Shown: positions 24,731 to 33,808 of the stretch, piece after piece
Position numbering within the stretch: position 1 is the first letter of the stretch
How the letters are laid out: the number at the start of each line of letters is the position of its first letter
Program-made: the position numbers and the translations under genes
The notes under the pieces: generated by a model
What the model saw: only the letters and a program-made list of their open reading frames with translations
Database searches by the model: none
What the model was told of the DNA's origin: nothing
NCBI RefSeq assembly: GCF_002086635.1
Contig: NZ_MVHD01000027.1
Location: 1-64,000, forward strand
DNA length: 64,000 nt
Source of the DNA: Mycobacterium alsense
GTDB lineage: Bacteria > Actinomycetota > Actinomycetes > Mycobacteriales > Mycobacteriaceae
Reading direction: 5' to 3'

Positions 24731-26983
24731 GTGGCGACCGGCGACGACGGCAGGCACGTGCGCACCTGCCCCCTGTGTGAAGCCATGTGCGGCTTGGAGA
24801 TTCACGTCGAGGGCGGGAAAGTCGCCGGCATCCGGGGCAACCGCGACGACGTGTGGAGCCGCGGGCACCTGTGCCCGAAGGGCGTGTCCCTGGCGGCGTT
24901 GCACGACGACCCGGACCGCATCCGCCGCCCGCTGATCAAGGTCGACGGCGGGTGGCGAGAGGTCAGCTGGGACGCGGCGTTTCGGCGCTGCACCGAGTTG
25001 CTGGCCCCGGTGATCCGCAAGTACGGGATCGGCGCGGTCACCGCCTACACCGGCAACCCGCTGGCGCACTCGTTCTCGCTGGCCCGCTACACGGGCGTGC
25101 TGCTGGGCATGTCGGGGATGCCGGTCACCTACTCGCCGGGCACGGTCGACCAGTGGCCCAAGAACCTGTCGTCGCATCTGATGTACGGCGGCTGGTGGAT
25201 GTTCCCCGTGCCCGACATCGAGCGCACGGACCTGCTGGTGATCATGGGCGCCAACCCCGCCGCATCGCAGGGCTCCCTGCTGGCCGCCCCCGACGTGATG
25301 GGATTGATCGGCGCAATCCGCAAGCGCGGCAAGGTGATCGTGATCGACCCCGTGCGCACCCAGACCGCGGCCCGGGCCGACGAGTGGCTTCCGATCGTGC
25401 CGGGGACCGATGCGGCGCTGTTACTTGCGGTGGCCCACACGCTCTTCGACGAGGGTCTGGTCAATCCCGGCCCCCACGTCGACGGCGTCGAAACCATGCG
25501 CCGGGTCGCCGCGGACTGGCCGCCGAGCCGGGTCGCCCCCGTCACCGGCATCGACGAGGATCGCATCCGCACGCTGGCCCGCGAACTCGCCGGCACGCAG
25601 CGATCGGTGCTCTACGGCCGAATTGGCCTGTGCAATCAGGAGTTTGGCAGCCTGGCCAGCTGGCTGGTCGACGTGATCAACATTCTGACCGGACACTTCG
25701 ACACCCCCGGCGGCGCGATGTTCCCCAGGGCGGCGGCCTGGTCGATCACCACGCAGCCACTGCCCGGCCTGGAGGGCGGTCTGCCCGAATTCGGTCGCTG
25801 GCACACGCGGGTGCGCGGCGCCAAGGAGGTGCTCGGGCAGGCGCCCGTGTCGTGCATGGCCGAAGAGATCGCCACGCCCGGCGATGGCCAGCTCAAGGCG
25901 TTGATCACGGTTGCGGGCAACCCGGTGCTCTCCACTCCCGGCGGCGACAAGCTCGACCAGGTGCTGCCGATGCTGGAAGCGATGATCTCCGTTGACCTTT
26001 GGATCAACGAGACGACACGCCACGCCGACGTGATCCTGCCCGGGCTGTCCCCTCTCGAGCAGCCCCACCACGACGACCTGATCCTGCAGTTCGCAATCCA
26101 CAGCATCGCCAACTACTCGGCTCCGGTGTTCGACCCCGGTGAGCGCCCGCACGAGTGGGAGATCCTGATACGGCTGACCGGCCTGTGCACGGGCACGCCC
26201 GCCGAGGACGTCGACGTGGCGGCCATCGACGACGGCTTCTTCGACTACCTGGCCTTTACCCGGGGCGTCGACGGCGCCGCCATCCGCAGGCTCTGCGACG
26301 ATGCCGGCCTGACGGGCGGCCCCGAGCGGATTCTGGACCTCACCCTGCGAACCGGCCCCTTCGGGGACCGCTACGGCGAAAACCCCGGCGGGCTCACGCT
26401 GGAGCGGCTCAAGGCCAACCCGAACGGCATCGATTTCGGGCCGATGGTGCCCCAACTGCCCGAGGCGCTGGGCACCCCGGACAAGAAGATCCGCCTCGCC
26501 CCGCAGTACCTGCTCGACGACCTGCCGCGGCTGGCCGCGCGGCTGGACCGGCCGCAAGAGCCGCTGGTGCTGGTCAGCCGCCGGCACCTGCGCTCGAACA
26601 ACACCTGGATGCACAACATCCCGGCGCTGATGAAGGGCAGGGACCGCTGCACGCTGCTGATCCACCCCGGCGACGCGGCGCGCTGCGGCGTGGCCGACGG
26701 CGACGTCGTCACCGTGAAGTCGCAGGCCGGCGAGATCAAAGTGCCCGTCGAGGTCACCGACGCGATCCGGCCCGGCGTGGTGTCGATGCCGCACGGCTGG
26801 GGACACGGCAAGCCGGGCACCCGGATGTCGGTGGCCAACGACTCGCCGGGGGCCAACACCAACGTGCTCTCGCCGCCGACGTTCGTCGACGAGCCGTCCG
26901 GAAACGGCGTCCTCAACGGCATACCCGTGACGGTCATCGACGACCAGGCCCGATTTCGCGCCGGCCGGCCCAGCCCGCTTTAG
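24731..26983 (+). CDS. Molybdopterin-dependent oxidoreductase with one [4Fe-4S] cluster
   Basis: This 750-residue protein belongs to the formate dehydrogenase/nitrate reductase family. Cys13, Cys16, Cys20 and Cys48 (CPLCEAMC ... CPKG) bind the N-terminal cluster. Downstream are the molybdopterin guanine dinucleotide-binding regions (VIMGANPAASQGS, ITVAGNPVLSTPGGDKLDQ) and the C-terminal beta-barrel domain with the loop MPHGWGHG. No iron-sulphur or membrane subunit is encoded nearby, so it may use a soluble electron carrier. The GTG at 24731 is the start that places the cluster at the usual distance. The stop shares four bases with the convergent SDR. Confidence 0.88.
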   Translation: MATGDDGRHVRTCPLCEAMCGLEIHVEGGKVAGIRGNRDDVWSRGHLCPKGVSLAALHDDPDRIRRPLIKVDGGWREVSWDAAFRRCTELLAPVIRKYGIGAVTAYTGNPLAHSFSLARYTGVLLGMSGMPVTYSPGTVDQWPKNLSSHLMYGGWWMFPVPDIERTDLLVIMGANPAASQGSLLAAPDVMGLIGAIRKRGKVIVIDPVRTQTAARADEWLPIVPGTDAALLLAVAHTLFDEGLVNPGPHVDGVETMRRVAADWPPSRVAPVTGIDEDRIRTLARELAGTQRSVLYGRIGLCNQEFGSLASWLVDVINILTGHFDTPGGAMFPRAAAWSITTQPLPGLEGGLPEFGRWHTRVRGAKEVLGQAPVSCMAEEIATPGDGQLKALITVAGNPVLSTPGGDKLDQVLPMLEAMISVDLWINETTRHADVILPGLSPLEQPHHDDLILQFAIHSIANYSAPVFDPGERPHEWEILIRLTGLCTGTPAEDVDVAAIDDGFFDYLAFTRGVDGAAIRRLCDDAGLTGGPERILDLTLRTGPFGDRYGENPGGLTLERLKANPNGIDFGPMVPQLPEALGTPDKKIRLAPQYLLDDLPRLAARLDRPQEPLVLVSRRHLRSNNTWMHNIPALMKGRDRCTLLIHPGDAARCGVADGDVVTVKSQAGEIKVPVEVTDAIRPGVVSMPHGWGHGKPGTRMSVANDSPGANTNVLSPPTFVDEPSGNGVLNGIPVTVIDDQARFRAGRPSPL

Positions 26984-27819
26984 GGCGCGATGGGGCGGTT
27001 CGTCCACTCCCGGCCGGGCCGCCGCGACGACCGGAACCAGCCGCCCGCCGCGCCGGTGCCGCCATCGGTGGGGATGGTGTGGCCGGTGACGAACGCCGCC
27101 AGGTCCGAGGCCAGGAACAGGATCACGCGGGCCTGGTCCTCGGGCAGCCCCATCCGCCCGACCGGCACCCAGTGCGGCCACTGCGCCTGCTCCTCGGCGG
27201 ACAGCCACCGCGTGTAGGGCACCTGCAGCGATTCGGTGACGTCGGGGCCGATCGCGTTGACCCGTACCCCGTCGCGACCGACTTGCACGGCGAGGCTGCG
27301 GGTGAAGTGGATGACGGCCGCCTTGAACGCGGCATAGACGGGGTCTTCGGGGTAGCCGCGCAATCCCTCGACCGACGAGACGTTGACGATCGCCCCGGCC
27401 CGGCGCCCGAGCATCGCGGGCAGGAACGCGTGGGTGACGAGGAAGACGTGATGCAGGTTGACGCGATACAGCTCATCCCACAGCTGCGGGTCGGTGTCGA
27501 CGAAGCCGCCCGGGTGGCGCAGCCAGTGGCCGACGTTGTTCACGAGCACGTCCACCCGGCCGTAGTGATCCAGCACCGCTTGCGCCAGGCGGGTGACCTG
27601 GGCCGCGTCGCGGACGTCGGTGGTGATCGACAGGCCCGAGCCCCCCGACCCCGTGATCTCGTCGACGACCCGACGCGCGAGCCCGTCGTCGATGTCCGCG
27701 ATGACCACGTGCGCGCCGTGCTGGGCGAACAGGCGCGCCGTCGCGGCGCCGATACCACCGCCGCCGCCCGTCACCACCGCGATCCGGTCGGCCAGCAGCG
27801 CTGCGCCTGGGTGTCCCAT
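26980..27819 (-). CDS. Short-chain dehydrogenase/reductase
   Basis: This is a 279-residue SDR with VVTGGGGGIGAATA near residue 15, VLVNNVG, Ser in NVSSVEG, and Tyr/Lys in PVYAAFKAA. The C-terminal extension WFRSSRRPGREWTN is unusual and basic. It is convergent with and overlaps the oxidoreductase by four bases (TTAG), so no terminator separates them. It is the right-hand member of the island; substrate unknown. Confidence 0.85.
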   Translation of the reverse strand: MGHPGAALLADRIAVVTGGGGGIGAATARLFAQHGAHVVIADIDDGLARRVVDEITGSGGSGLSITTDVRDAAQVTRLAQAVLDHYGRVDVLVNNVGHWLRHPGGFVDTDPQLWDELYRVNLHHVFLVTHAFLPAMLGRRAGAIVNVSSVEGLRGYPEDPVYAAFKAAVIHFTRSLAVQVGRDGVRVNAIGPDVTESLQVPYTRWLSAEEQAQWPHWVPVGRMGLPEDQARVILFLASDLAAFVTGHTIPTDGGTGAAGGWFRSSRRPGREWTNRPIAP

Positions 27820-27901
27820 GGGTCATATCTTGGGCCACGCGCCGCGGCCGGCGGCGCATTACCCGCGTTCTTCGCGCACCAAACAGTGAGATAGCCAACA
27901 T

Positions 27902-27929
27902 TTGTCGCGGATTTGCTCGTCGTTATCTT
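27902..27929 (+). promoter_or_regulatory. Probable sigma-A promoter for the esterase gene
   Basis: A TTGTCG (-35) at 27902 and TATCTT (-10) at 27924-27929 are separated by 16 bases, in a 155-bp AT-richer gap before the start at 27975. The same TATCTT hexamer is used in the predicted desaturase promoter at 44031. The rest of the gap holds nothing else clear. Confidence 0.5.
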
Positions 27930-27974
27930 TCGTTGCTGCCGGGTATCCGTCGGAAATCTAGGAGTTGGATGGGA

Positions 27975-29054
27975 ATGGTTATCAGGGCAGAATCCGGGCG
28001 CTTGTTGCCAAGTCAGGCGATGAGCCGGCGATTTCATCATCGCCACAGCGCACAGTCGTTTGCTGTGTCTTTGGCGAGCCGGTTGATCGTGAAGAACGTG
28101 GTGCGCGCCTGGGCGATTCAGCCGAACCTGCACTGGCCCTTGCACTACGTGGACGGGCTGGCGGGTCTGGTGCCCCGCTTCGGTTCCCCGGCGAAGATCG
28201 AGCCGATCCGGCTGGATGGCTGCGCGGCAGAGTGGGTGCGGGCCCCCGGCGTCTCCTCCGACCGCGCGATCCTCTATCTGCATGGCGGCGCGTTCATCAC
28301 CTGCGGCCTCAACACGCACCGGTCCCTGGTGACCCGCCTGTCGAAGGCGGCCGACGCCGGTGTGCTCGCAGTCGAGTACCGCAAGCTGCCGACGCATCAG
28401 ATCGCCGACGCGATCGAGGACGGGATGTGCGGGCTCCGCTGGCTGCTGGATCGCGGTTACGACGGCGACCAGTTGGTGGTGGCCGGCGACTCGGCCGGGG
28501 GATACCTCGCGTTCATGACGACGCTCGCGGCCATGCGCACCGACCTCGTCAGGCCGGCGGCGGTGGCGGCGATCTCGCCGTTCACCGACGCCGACCCCGC
28601 CCGGAAGCTCGCCCACCGCAACGCCCGCCGATGCTCGATGTTCACCAGCGGGGCGCTGTCGATGTTTTCCCGCTACCTCGGGGAGGTTCGGGTGCCGGCC
28701 GGTCGTGCGGCGTCGGGTTCGTCCACCCACCGGGTGGAGTCCCCGGTCGACGCCGACCTGTCCGACCTGCCCCCCGTCACCATCCACGCCAGCAGCGATG
28801 AATTGCTGACGCCCGACGCCGAACTGATGGCCGAGCGCCTGCAGGACAGCGGTGTGCGCTGCGAACTTCATTTGTGGGACGGTCAAATTCACGACTTCCC
28901 GCTGGCGGCCGACGTCTTGCCGGAGGGGCGGCAGGCAATTCGCTACATCGGCGATTTCATCAAAAGGATCACCGACGAAGCCCGGGGTATGCCGGACAAT
29001 TGGCGGCGCCCCGCCCAGCGCCGCCGCGCGCAACTCTCCGCCGCGGCGGGGTAA
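27975..29054 (+). CDS. HSL-family lipase/esterase
   Basis: The protein has about 359 residues, with a basic N-terminus and a hydrophobic region before the alpha/beta hydrolase core. The oxyanion motif is LHGGAFITCG, the nucleophile lies in GDSAGGYLA, the acid is in SSDELLTPDAEL, and the His in GQIHDFPL. This layout is shared by mycobacterial Lip proteins. ATG 27975 has GGAG ten bases upstream; ATG 27969 is nearly as good. It precedes the Rv1747-type exporter by 69 bases on the same strand and could share transcription with it. Confidence 0.85.
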   Translation: MVIRAESGRLLPSQAMSRRFHHRHSAQSFAVSLASRLIVKNVVRAWAIQPNLHWPLHYVDGLAGLVPRFGSPAKIEPIRLDGCAAEWVRAPGVSSDRAILYLHGGAFITCGLNTHRSLVTRLSKAADAGVLAVEYRKLPTHQIADAIEDGMCGLRWLLDRGYDGDQLVVAGDSAGGYLAFMTTLAAMRTDLVRPAAVAAISPFTDADPARKLAHRNARRCSMFTSGALSMFSRYLGEVRVPAGRAASGSSTHRVESPVDADLSDLPPVTIHASSDELLTPDAELMAERLQDSGVRCELHLWDGQIHDFPLAADVLPEGRQAIRYIGDFIKRITDEARGMPDNWRRPAQRRRAQLSAAAG

Positions 29055-29123
29055 CCGACATCCCCGAGACCGCCGGGACGACTTGGGCCGCATTCGGCGC
29101 CGCGGCCGATACAGTTGGTCTTC

Positions 29124-31832
29124 GTGACCCCACCCGCCCCTCCAGTGCTGACCGTGCGATACGAGGGAGCCGAGCGCACCTTCGCGGCGGGCACCGACGT
29201 TGTCATCGGGCGTGACCTCCGCGCCGACGTCCGCGTCGCGCATCCGCTGATTTCGCGCACGCACCTCATCGTGCGATTCGACCAGGGTCGATGGATGGCC
29301 ATCGACAACGGCAGCCTCAACGGCCTGTACGTCCACAACCGTCGCGTGCCCGTCGTCGACATCCAGGACGGCCTGCGGGTCAACATCGGCAACCCGGACG
29401 GCCCGGCGCTGACCTTCGAGGTCGGCCGCCACCAGGGCCTGGCCGGGCGGCCGCCGCTGACGACGTCGATACCGATCTTCAATCCACCCGGCCCACCCGG
29501 CGCACCCGGCCCGCCCGGGACGCCCAGTGGCCCTGTGCCGCAAGGGCGCCCGCAGGCCCCGTCGGGCCCGGTGCGTCAGCCCTCCCAGGTGCCCAGCGGG
29601 CTGCGGCCGATCCAGCCCTCCACCGGACCGCAGGCCGGCCAGCAGCCGAGCGGGCCGCAGCCGATGCACCCGCCCACCGGCCCGTTGCCGCATTACCCGG
29701 GCGGCGGCCAGCCGGTGGGACCGCCCAGCGGGCCGCAGCAGGCGCCGAAGATATACCGGGCCCAACCCGCGCCGGTGCCGCCGGCGGGGCCCGCGGCCGT
29801 GCCCCCGGCGGGGCCCGCGGCCGGCGAGACGGGCCGCGTCGGGGACTCCACCAACATCGCGACGTCGATGATGAAGATCCTGCGGCCGGGGCGGGCCGCG
29901 CTGGAGTCGGCGCCGGGCGCGATCAAGATCGGCCGGGCCAACGACAACGACATCGTCATTCCCGAGGTGCTGGCCTCGCGCCACCACGCCACCCTGGTTC
30001 CCACGCCCCACGGCACCGAGATCCACGACAACCGCAGCATCAACGGCACATTCGTCAACGGCGCCCGGGTCGATTCGGCGGTGCTGCACGACGGCGACGT
30101 CGTCACGATCGGCAACATCGACCTCGTCTTCGCCGGCGGCACGCTGGCCCGCCGCGACGAGAGCGCGACGGCCACGCGCACCGGTGGCCTCGACGTGCGC
30201 GGGGTGACGTGGACGATCGAGAACAACAAGGTGCTGCTGGACGACATCTCGCTGGGCGCCCAACCCGGGACGCTCACGGCCGTCATCGGACCGTCCGGCG
30301 CGGGAAAGTCGACGTTCGCCCGGTTGGTGGCCGGTTACACGCACCCGTCCAAGGGCACGGTGTCCTTCGAGGGCCACAACGTGCACGCCGAATACGCGTC
30401 GCTGCGCAGCAGGATCGGGATGGTGCCGCAGGACGACGTGGTGCACGGGCAGCTGACGGTGCAGCAGGCCCTGATGTACGCCGCCGAGCTGCGTCTGCCG
30501 CCGGACACCACCAAGGACGACCGCGCGCAGGTGGTGGCCCGGGTGCTCGAGGAGCTCGAGATGAGCCAGCACCTCAACACGCGGGTCGACAAGCTGTCCG
30601 GCGGTCAGCGCAAGCGCGCCTCGGTGGCGCTGGAGCTGCTGACCGGGCCGTCGCTGCTGATCCTGGACGAGCCGACGTCGGGCCTGGACCCCGCGCTGGA
30701 CCGGCAGGTCATGACGATGCTGCGCCAGCTGGCCGACGCCGGTCGCGTCGTGCTCGTGGTCACCCACTCGCTGACGTACCTGGACATCTGCGACCAGGTC
30801 CTGCTGCTGGCCCCCGGCGGCAAGACCGCGTTCTGCGGGCCGCCCAGCCAAATCGGCCCGGCGATGGGCACGACGAACTGGGCGGACATCTTCAGCACGG
30901 TCGCCAGCGACCCCGACGGGGCCAAGGCCCGGTACCTCGCGCACACGGGCCCGCCCCCGCCGCCGCCGCCCGCCGAACAGCCCGCCGAGCTGGGCGACCC
31001 GTCGCACACCAGCCTGTTCCGGCAGTTCTCGACGATCGCCCGGCGACAGGTACGGCTGATCGTCTCCGACCGCGGCTATTTCGTGTTCCTGGCGATATTG
31101 CCGTTCATCATGGGCTCGCTGTCGATGTCGGTGCCGGGCGATGTGGGCTTCGGCGTGCCGGACCCGATGGGCGCCGCGCCCAACGAGCCCGGGCAGATCC
31201 TGGTGCTGCTCAACGTCGGCGCCGTCTTCATGGGCACCGCGCTGACTATCCGCGACCTGATCGGCGAACGGGCCATCTTCCTGCGCGAGCAGGCGGTGGG
31301 CCTGTCGACGACCGCGTACCTGCTGGCCAAGGTGTGCGTCTACACGGTGTTCGCCGTGGTGCAGTCGGCGATCGTGACCATCATCGCGCTGCTCGGCAAG
31401 GGCGGCCCGACGCAGGGCGCGGTGGCGCTGGGCAGGCCCGGCCTGGAGCTGTTCGTCGACGTCGCGATGACCACCGTCGCCTCGGCGATGCTCGGGTTGG
31501 TGCTGTCGTCCATCGCCAAGTCCAACGAGCAGATCATGCCGCTGCTGGTCGTGGCGGTCATGTCCCAGCTGGTGTTCTCCGGCGGCATGATCCCGGTCAC
31601 CGGGCGCATCGGGCTCGATCAGATGGCGTGGGCGACCCCGGCGCGGTGGGGCTTCGCGGCGTCGGCGTCGACCGCCGACCTGATCAAGCTGGTGCCCGGC
31701 CCGCTGACGCCAAAGGACTCGCACTGGCGCCACACGGCCGGGGCGTGGTGGTTCGACATGGGCATGCTGGTGCTGCTCAGCGTCGTCTATCTCGGGTTCG
31801 TGCGCTGGAAGATCCGCCTCAAGGGCGGGTGA
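29124..31832 (+). CDS. FHA-FHA-ABC exporter, Rv1747 orthologue
   Basis: The protein has about 902 residues. FHA-1 is at roughly 10-95 (VIGRDLRADVRVAHPLISRTH) and FHA-2 at about 255-335 (IGRANDNDIVIPEV, NRSINGTFVNG), joined by a 130-residue Pro/Gln/Gly linker. An ABC ATPase follows (Walker A GPSGAGKS, signature LSGGQRKR, Walker B LLILDEPTSG), then an ABC2-type domain with six hydrophobic segments. It matches Rv1747, a half-size exporter linked to cell-wall lipid export and controlled by PknF phosphorylation of threonines in the linker. No pknF is adjacent here. The start is GTG 29124 (TTG 29115 is possible). Confidence 0.93.
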   Translation: MTPPAPPVLTVRYEGAERTFAAGTDVVIGRDLRADVRVAHPLISRTHLIVRFDQGRWMAIDNGSLNGLYVHNRRVPVVDIQDGLRVNIGNPDGPALTFEVGRHQGLAGRPPLTTSIPIFNPPGPPGAPGPPGTPSGPVPQGRPQAPSGPVRQPSQVPSGLRPIQPSTGPQAGQQPSGPQPMHPPTGPLPHYPGGGQPVGPPSGPQQAPKIYRAQPAPVPPAGPAAVPPAGPAAGETGRVGDSTNIATSMMKILRPGRAALESAPGAIKIGRANDNDIVIPEVLASRHHATLVPTPHGTEIHDNRSINGTFVNGARVDSAVLHDGDVVTIGNIDLVFAGGTLARRDESATATRTGGLDVRGVTWTIENNKVLLDDISLGAQPGTLTAVIGPSGAGKSTFARLVAGYTHPSKGTVSFEGHNVHAEYASLRSRIGMVPQDDVVHGQLTVQQALMYAAELRLPPDTTKDDRAQVVARVLEELEMSQHLNTRVDKLSGGQRKRASVALELLTGPSLLILDEPTSGLDPALDRQVMTMLRQLADAGRVVLVVTHSLTYLDICDQVLLLAPGGKTAFCGPPSQIGPAMGTTNWADIFSTVASDPDGAKARYLAHTGPPPPPPPAEQPAELGDPSHTSLFRQFSTIARRQVRLIVSDRGYFVFLAILPFIMGSLSMSVPGDVGFGVPDPMGAAPNEPGQILVLLNVGAVFMGTALTIRDLIGERAIFLREQAVGLSTTAYLLAKVCVYTVFAVVQSAIVTIIALLGKGGPTQGAVALGRPGLELFVDVAMTTVASAMLGLVLSSIAKSNEQIMPLLVVAVMSQLVFSGGMIPVTGRIGLDQMAWATPARWGFAASASTADLIKLVPGPLTPKDSHWRHTAGAWWFDMGMLVLLSVVYLGFVRWKIRLKGG

Positions 31833-31991
31833 TCGCGCCGGGCGTGCGAGCCGTGACGGGCGGTCGCATCGACTGTGAATTCCGGGCTTTGCGCGTGAAA
31901 CCTGGGCGGAAAAACGGCCGAAATCCCGCCACCCGTACCCCCCCAAGGCCCTCGGTGCACACTCGACGCCCCGGGCCCACGGCCGGGCGGG

Positions 31992-32156
31992 CTAGGCGCC
32001 CTTGCGGACCGCCGCGTCCGCGGCGGTGCGCATCCGGTCCGAAAGTTGCAGCAACGCGTGCTCGCCGACCCCGTGCGGCACCGTGTAGGCCAGCTGTCGT
32101 AGCTCAAGGGCGCAGTCGCGCAATTCCTGGCGGAGGCGAGTCTCAAGGGTGGGCAT
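31992..32156 (-). CDS. Small 54-residue alpha-helical protein
   Basis: Reading the minus strand from ATG 32156 gives MPTLETRLRQELRDCALELR and continues to a TAG at 31992-31994, ending AADAAVRKGA. The sequence is clean, strongly amphipathic and rich in Leu, Arg and Glu, with one Cys; third-position GC is high, as expected for coding DNA. It is too short for most ORF filters. The start lies 10 bases from a four-copy 13-bp repeat, which would be its leader. It might be a small regulatory or membrane-associated protein; I do not recognise a family. Confidence 0.6.
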   Translation of the reverse strand: MPTLETRLRQELRDCALELRQLAYTVPHGVGEHALLQLSDRMRTAADAAVRKGA

Positions 32157-32165
32157 GGCGGTACC

Positions 32166-32217
32166 TGTACTTCACATCTGTACTTCGGATCTGTACTTCA
32201 CATCTGTACTTCACAGC
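32166..32217. repeat. Four 13-bp tandem repeats
   Basis: The unit TGTACTTCACATC is repeated four times without gaps; copy 2 has GGATC and copy 4 has ACAGC at the end. It lies in the 153-bp gap between the small gene (start 32156) and the diiron-protein stop (32310). On the minus strand the unit reads GATGTGAAGTACA, immediately upstream of the small gene. Apart from this array the gap holds no clear feature. Confidence 0.9.
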
Positions 32218-32309
32218 GGGGACCGAAAAGTCTCTTCGACAAATTGTCGCAGTCCGGCCACGCATCCGCGATGGCCGTGCAGGGAATTTACGGGAGATTA
32301 ACAGCCTCT

Positions 32310-33146
32310 TCAGGGGCGCGCCGCGAGGAACGTTTCGTTCGGCACGCCCGCGGCGAGCCCCTCGACATCGAAGGGCCGGTTCAGGCGGTCGCGCAGCTTG
32401 GCGGGATCGGTCACACGGCTGATCTCCGCGGTCTGCCGGGCGAACAGCCGCCCGAAAAGCGGGTAGAGCCAACGCATTAGCGCCCGCTCCGCGCGGGTGC
32501 AGCGCGCCGCGCAATAACCGACGTGGCCGAGTTCGTCGGTGAGGATCTCGCTGTAGAGCCGCTCGATGCGGGCGGCCACTTCCGGTTCGTCGGCGAACAC
32601 CTCGACGCCGACGCGGCGCAGCTCGTCGAACATGATGCAGCCCGCCATCTCCCCGGCGCCCACGAACGGGAACCCGAACCGCTCGGGCAGGAAGACTTCC
32701 ATCTTGACGAACTGGCGCATCACGAACGGCGGCACCACCACCTGGAAGGGCAGCTCGAAGATGTCGAGCACGTAGGCCAGCAGGCGGGTGTGGTAGTGCT
32801 CCTCGAGCGCGAGGTACACGCCCTCGGGCGGCTTGTCCGCCCCGCCGATGCGCCCGTACGTGTCGCCCAGGTCCACGCCGAAGCGCTCGGCCTGGTTGAG
32901 CTTGGCGGTCGCCAACAGGAACAGCATGTCGCGACCGAGGCCCGGTTCGGGCCGGCGCCGGCGCAGGTTCCGCAGGAACACCTCCCGATCGATGCGGCGC
33001 GCGGAGCGAACGGGGTTGGCCTCCAACGATTCGAAGAACTCCTCGCGGTTGGCGAGCCGGCGATGCAGCAGGTCCGCCTCGCCGTCGCGGCGCGTCAGGT
33101 AGGCCTGGTATCCCTCGATTCCGGTGGCGCTCATGGTGTCGCTCAT
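32310..33146 (-). CDS. Ferritin-like diiron protein
   Basis: This 278-residue helical protein has two ExxH motifs, Glu116-His119 (ALEEHYH) and Glu205-His208 (TDELGHVG), about 86 residues apart, the pattern of a carboxylate-bridged diiron centre in a four-helix bundle. Further Glu residues (Glu150, Glu166) could complete the ligands. Diiron proteins of this kind act as oxygenases, desaturases or oxidases. It overlaps the TetR gene by four bases, so the pair is one operon, divergent from the FadE operon. The exact family and substrate are not recognised. Confidence 0.75.
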   Translation of the reverse strand: MSDTMSATGIEGYQAYLTRRDGEADLLHRRLANREEFFESLEANPVRSARRIDREVFLRNLRRRRPEPGLGRDMLFLLATAKLNQAERFGVDLGDTYGRIGGADKPPEGVYLALEEHYHTRLLAYVLDIFELPFQVVVPPFVMRQFVKMEVFLPERFGFPFVGAGEMAGCIMFDELRRVGVEVFADEPEVAARIERLYSEILTDELGHVGYCAARCTRAERALMRWLYPLFGRLFARQTAEISRVTDPAKLRDRLNRPFDVEGLAAGVPNETFLAARP

Positions 33147-33784
33147 GTTTCCTCCATTCCCGAGACGATGGTCTTCACGTAGCGGTCCAAAAGGGCGGCG
33201 CGCGGCTGCGTCGCACCCGGCGCGGTGGCCAGCAGGGCGAACAGCCCGGTCAGGAAGATGACGCCGAGCTCACCGGCGTCCGCGTCCCGGGATGCGCGCC
33301 CCGCGGCCTGCGCCTCGGCGATCGCGGCGATGGCGAACTCCGCCAGGGGATGGTCACCGAGTTGGTCCTCGACAGGCCGCGAAGGGGAGAAGTGCAATCC
33401 CAGCATGTCCCTGAAGACCACGGGACCCAGTCGCCGCTCGGCCTCGAGCACCGCGTGCACCAGCGACGTGAGCAGTGCCAGCAGGTCTCCACCCTTGCCC
33501 GGTTTGGCGGCGAGCGCGGCCACGATCTTGGCCTCCTCGGCGCGCTCCAACTCGACGAGCACGTGCTCCTTGGTGGGGAAGTGGAAGTAGAACGTGCCGC
33601 GCGCGACGCCGACGGCCGCGGCGATGGCGGCGACGTCCGTGGCCGCCAGTCCCGACCTGCCGATTTCGGCCACCGCGGCGTCGAACAGCCGGGCCCGCGT
33701 CTGCAACCGCTGGGCCTCGCGGGAGCTCATCGCCGGTGAAACGGCTTCGGTGGCCGCCGCGTTCGTGGCCGTTGCCGGGGGCAT
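33143..33784 (-). CDS. TetR-family repressor
   Basis: The N-terminal domain has the TetR helix-turn-helix: TRARLFDAAVAEIGRSGLAATDV followed by VARGTFYFHFPTKEHVL. The C-terminal ligand-binding part is helical. About 213 residues from ATG 33784; later starts (33730) would shorten a disordered Ala/Thr-rich tail only. Two 12-bp palindromes lie just upstream, between this gene and the FadE operon, making it the likely repressor of both units. Effectors of such regulators are often acyl-CoA intermediates. Confidence 0.88.
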   Translation of the reverse strand: MPPATATNAAATEAVSPAMSSREAQRLQTRARLFDAAVAEIGRSGLAATDVAAIAAAVGVARGTFYFHFPTKEHVLVELERAEEAKIVAALAAKPGKGGDLLALLTSLVHAVLEAERRLGPVVFRDMLGLHFSPSRPVEDQLGDHPLAEFAIAAIAEAQAAGRASRDADAGELGVIFLTGLFALLATAPGATQPRAALLDRYVKTIVSGMEET

Positions 33785-33808
33785 GACCGCCAACCTAGAC
33801 CCACTTGC

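Noticed and set aside
27771..31946. A 1391-codon open frame antisense to the exporter gene
   Set aside because: It runs opposite to the well-supported FHA-ABC exporter. Its composition (His/Arg/Asp rich, no domains) is that of a high-GC antisense shadow.
31833..31991. Additional gene or terminator after the exporter
   Set aside because: No stem-loop with a T-tract and no coding frame with a start and good composition was seen in these 159 bases.
29291..32422. A 1043-codon plus-strand open frame overlapping the exporter
   Set aside because: Shifted-frame shadow of the exporter gene, continuing through the 13-bp repeats; no family motif.
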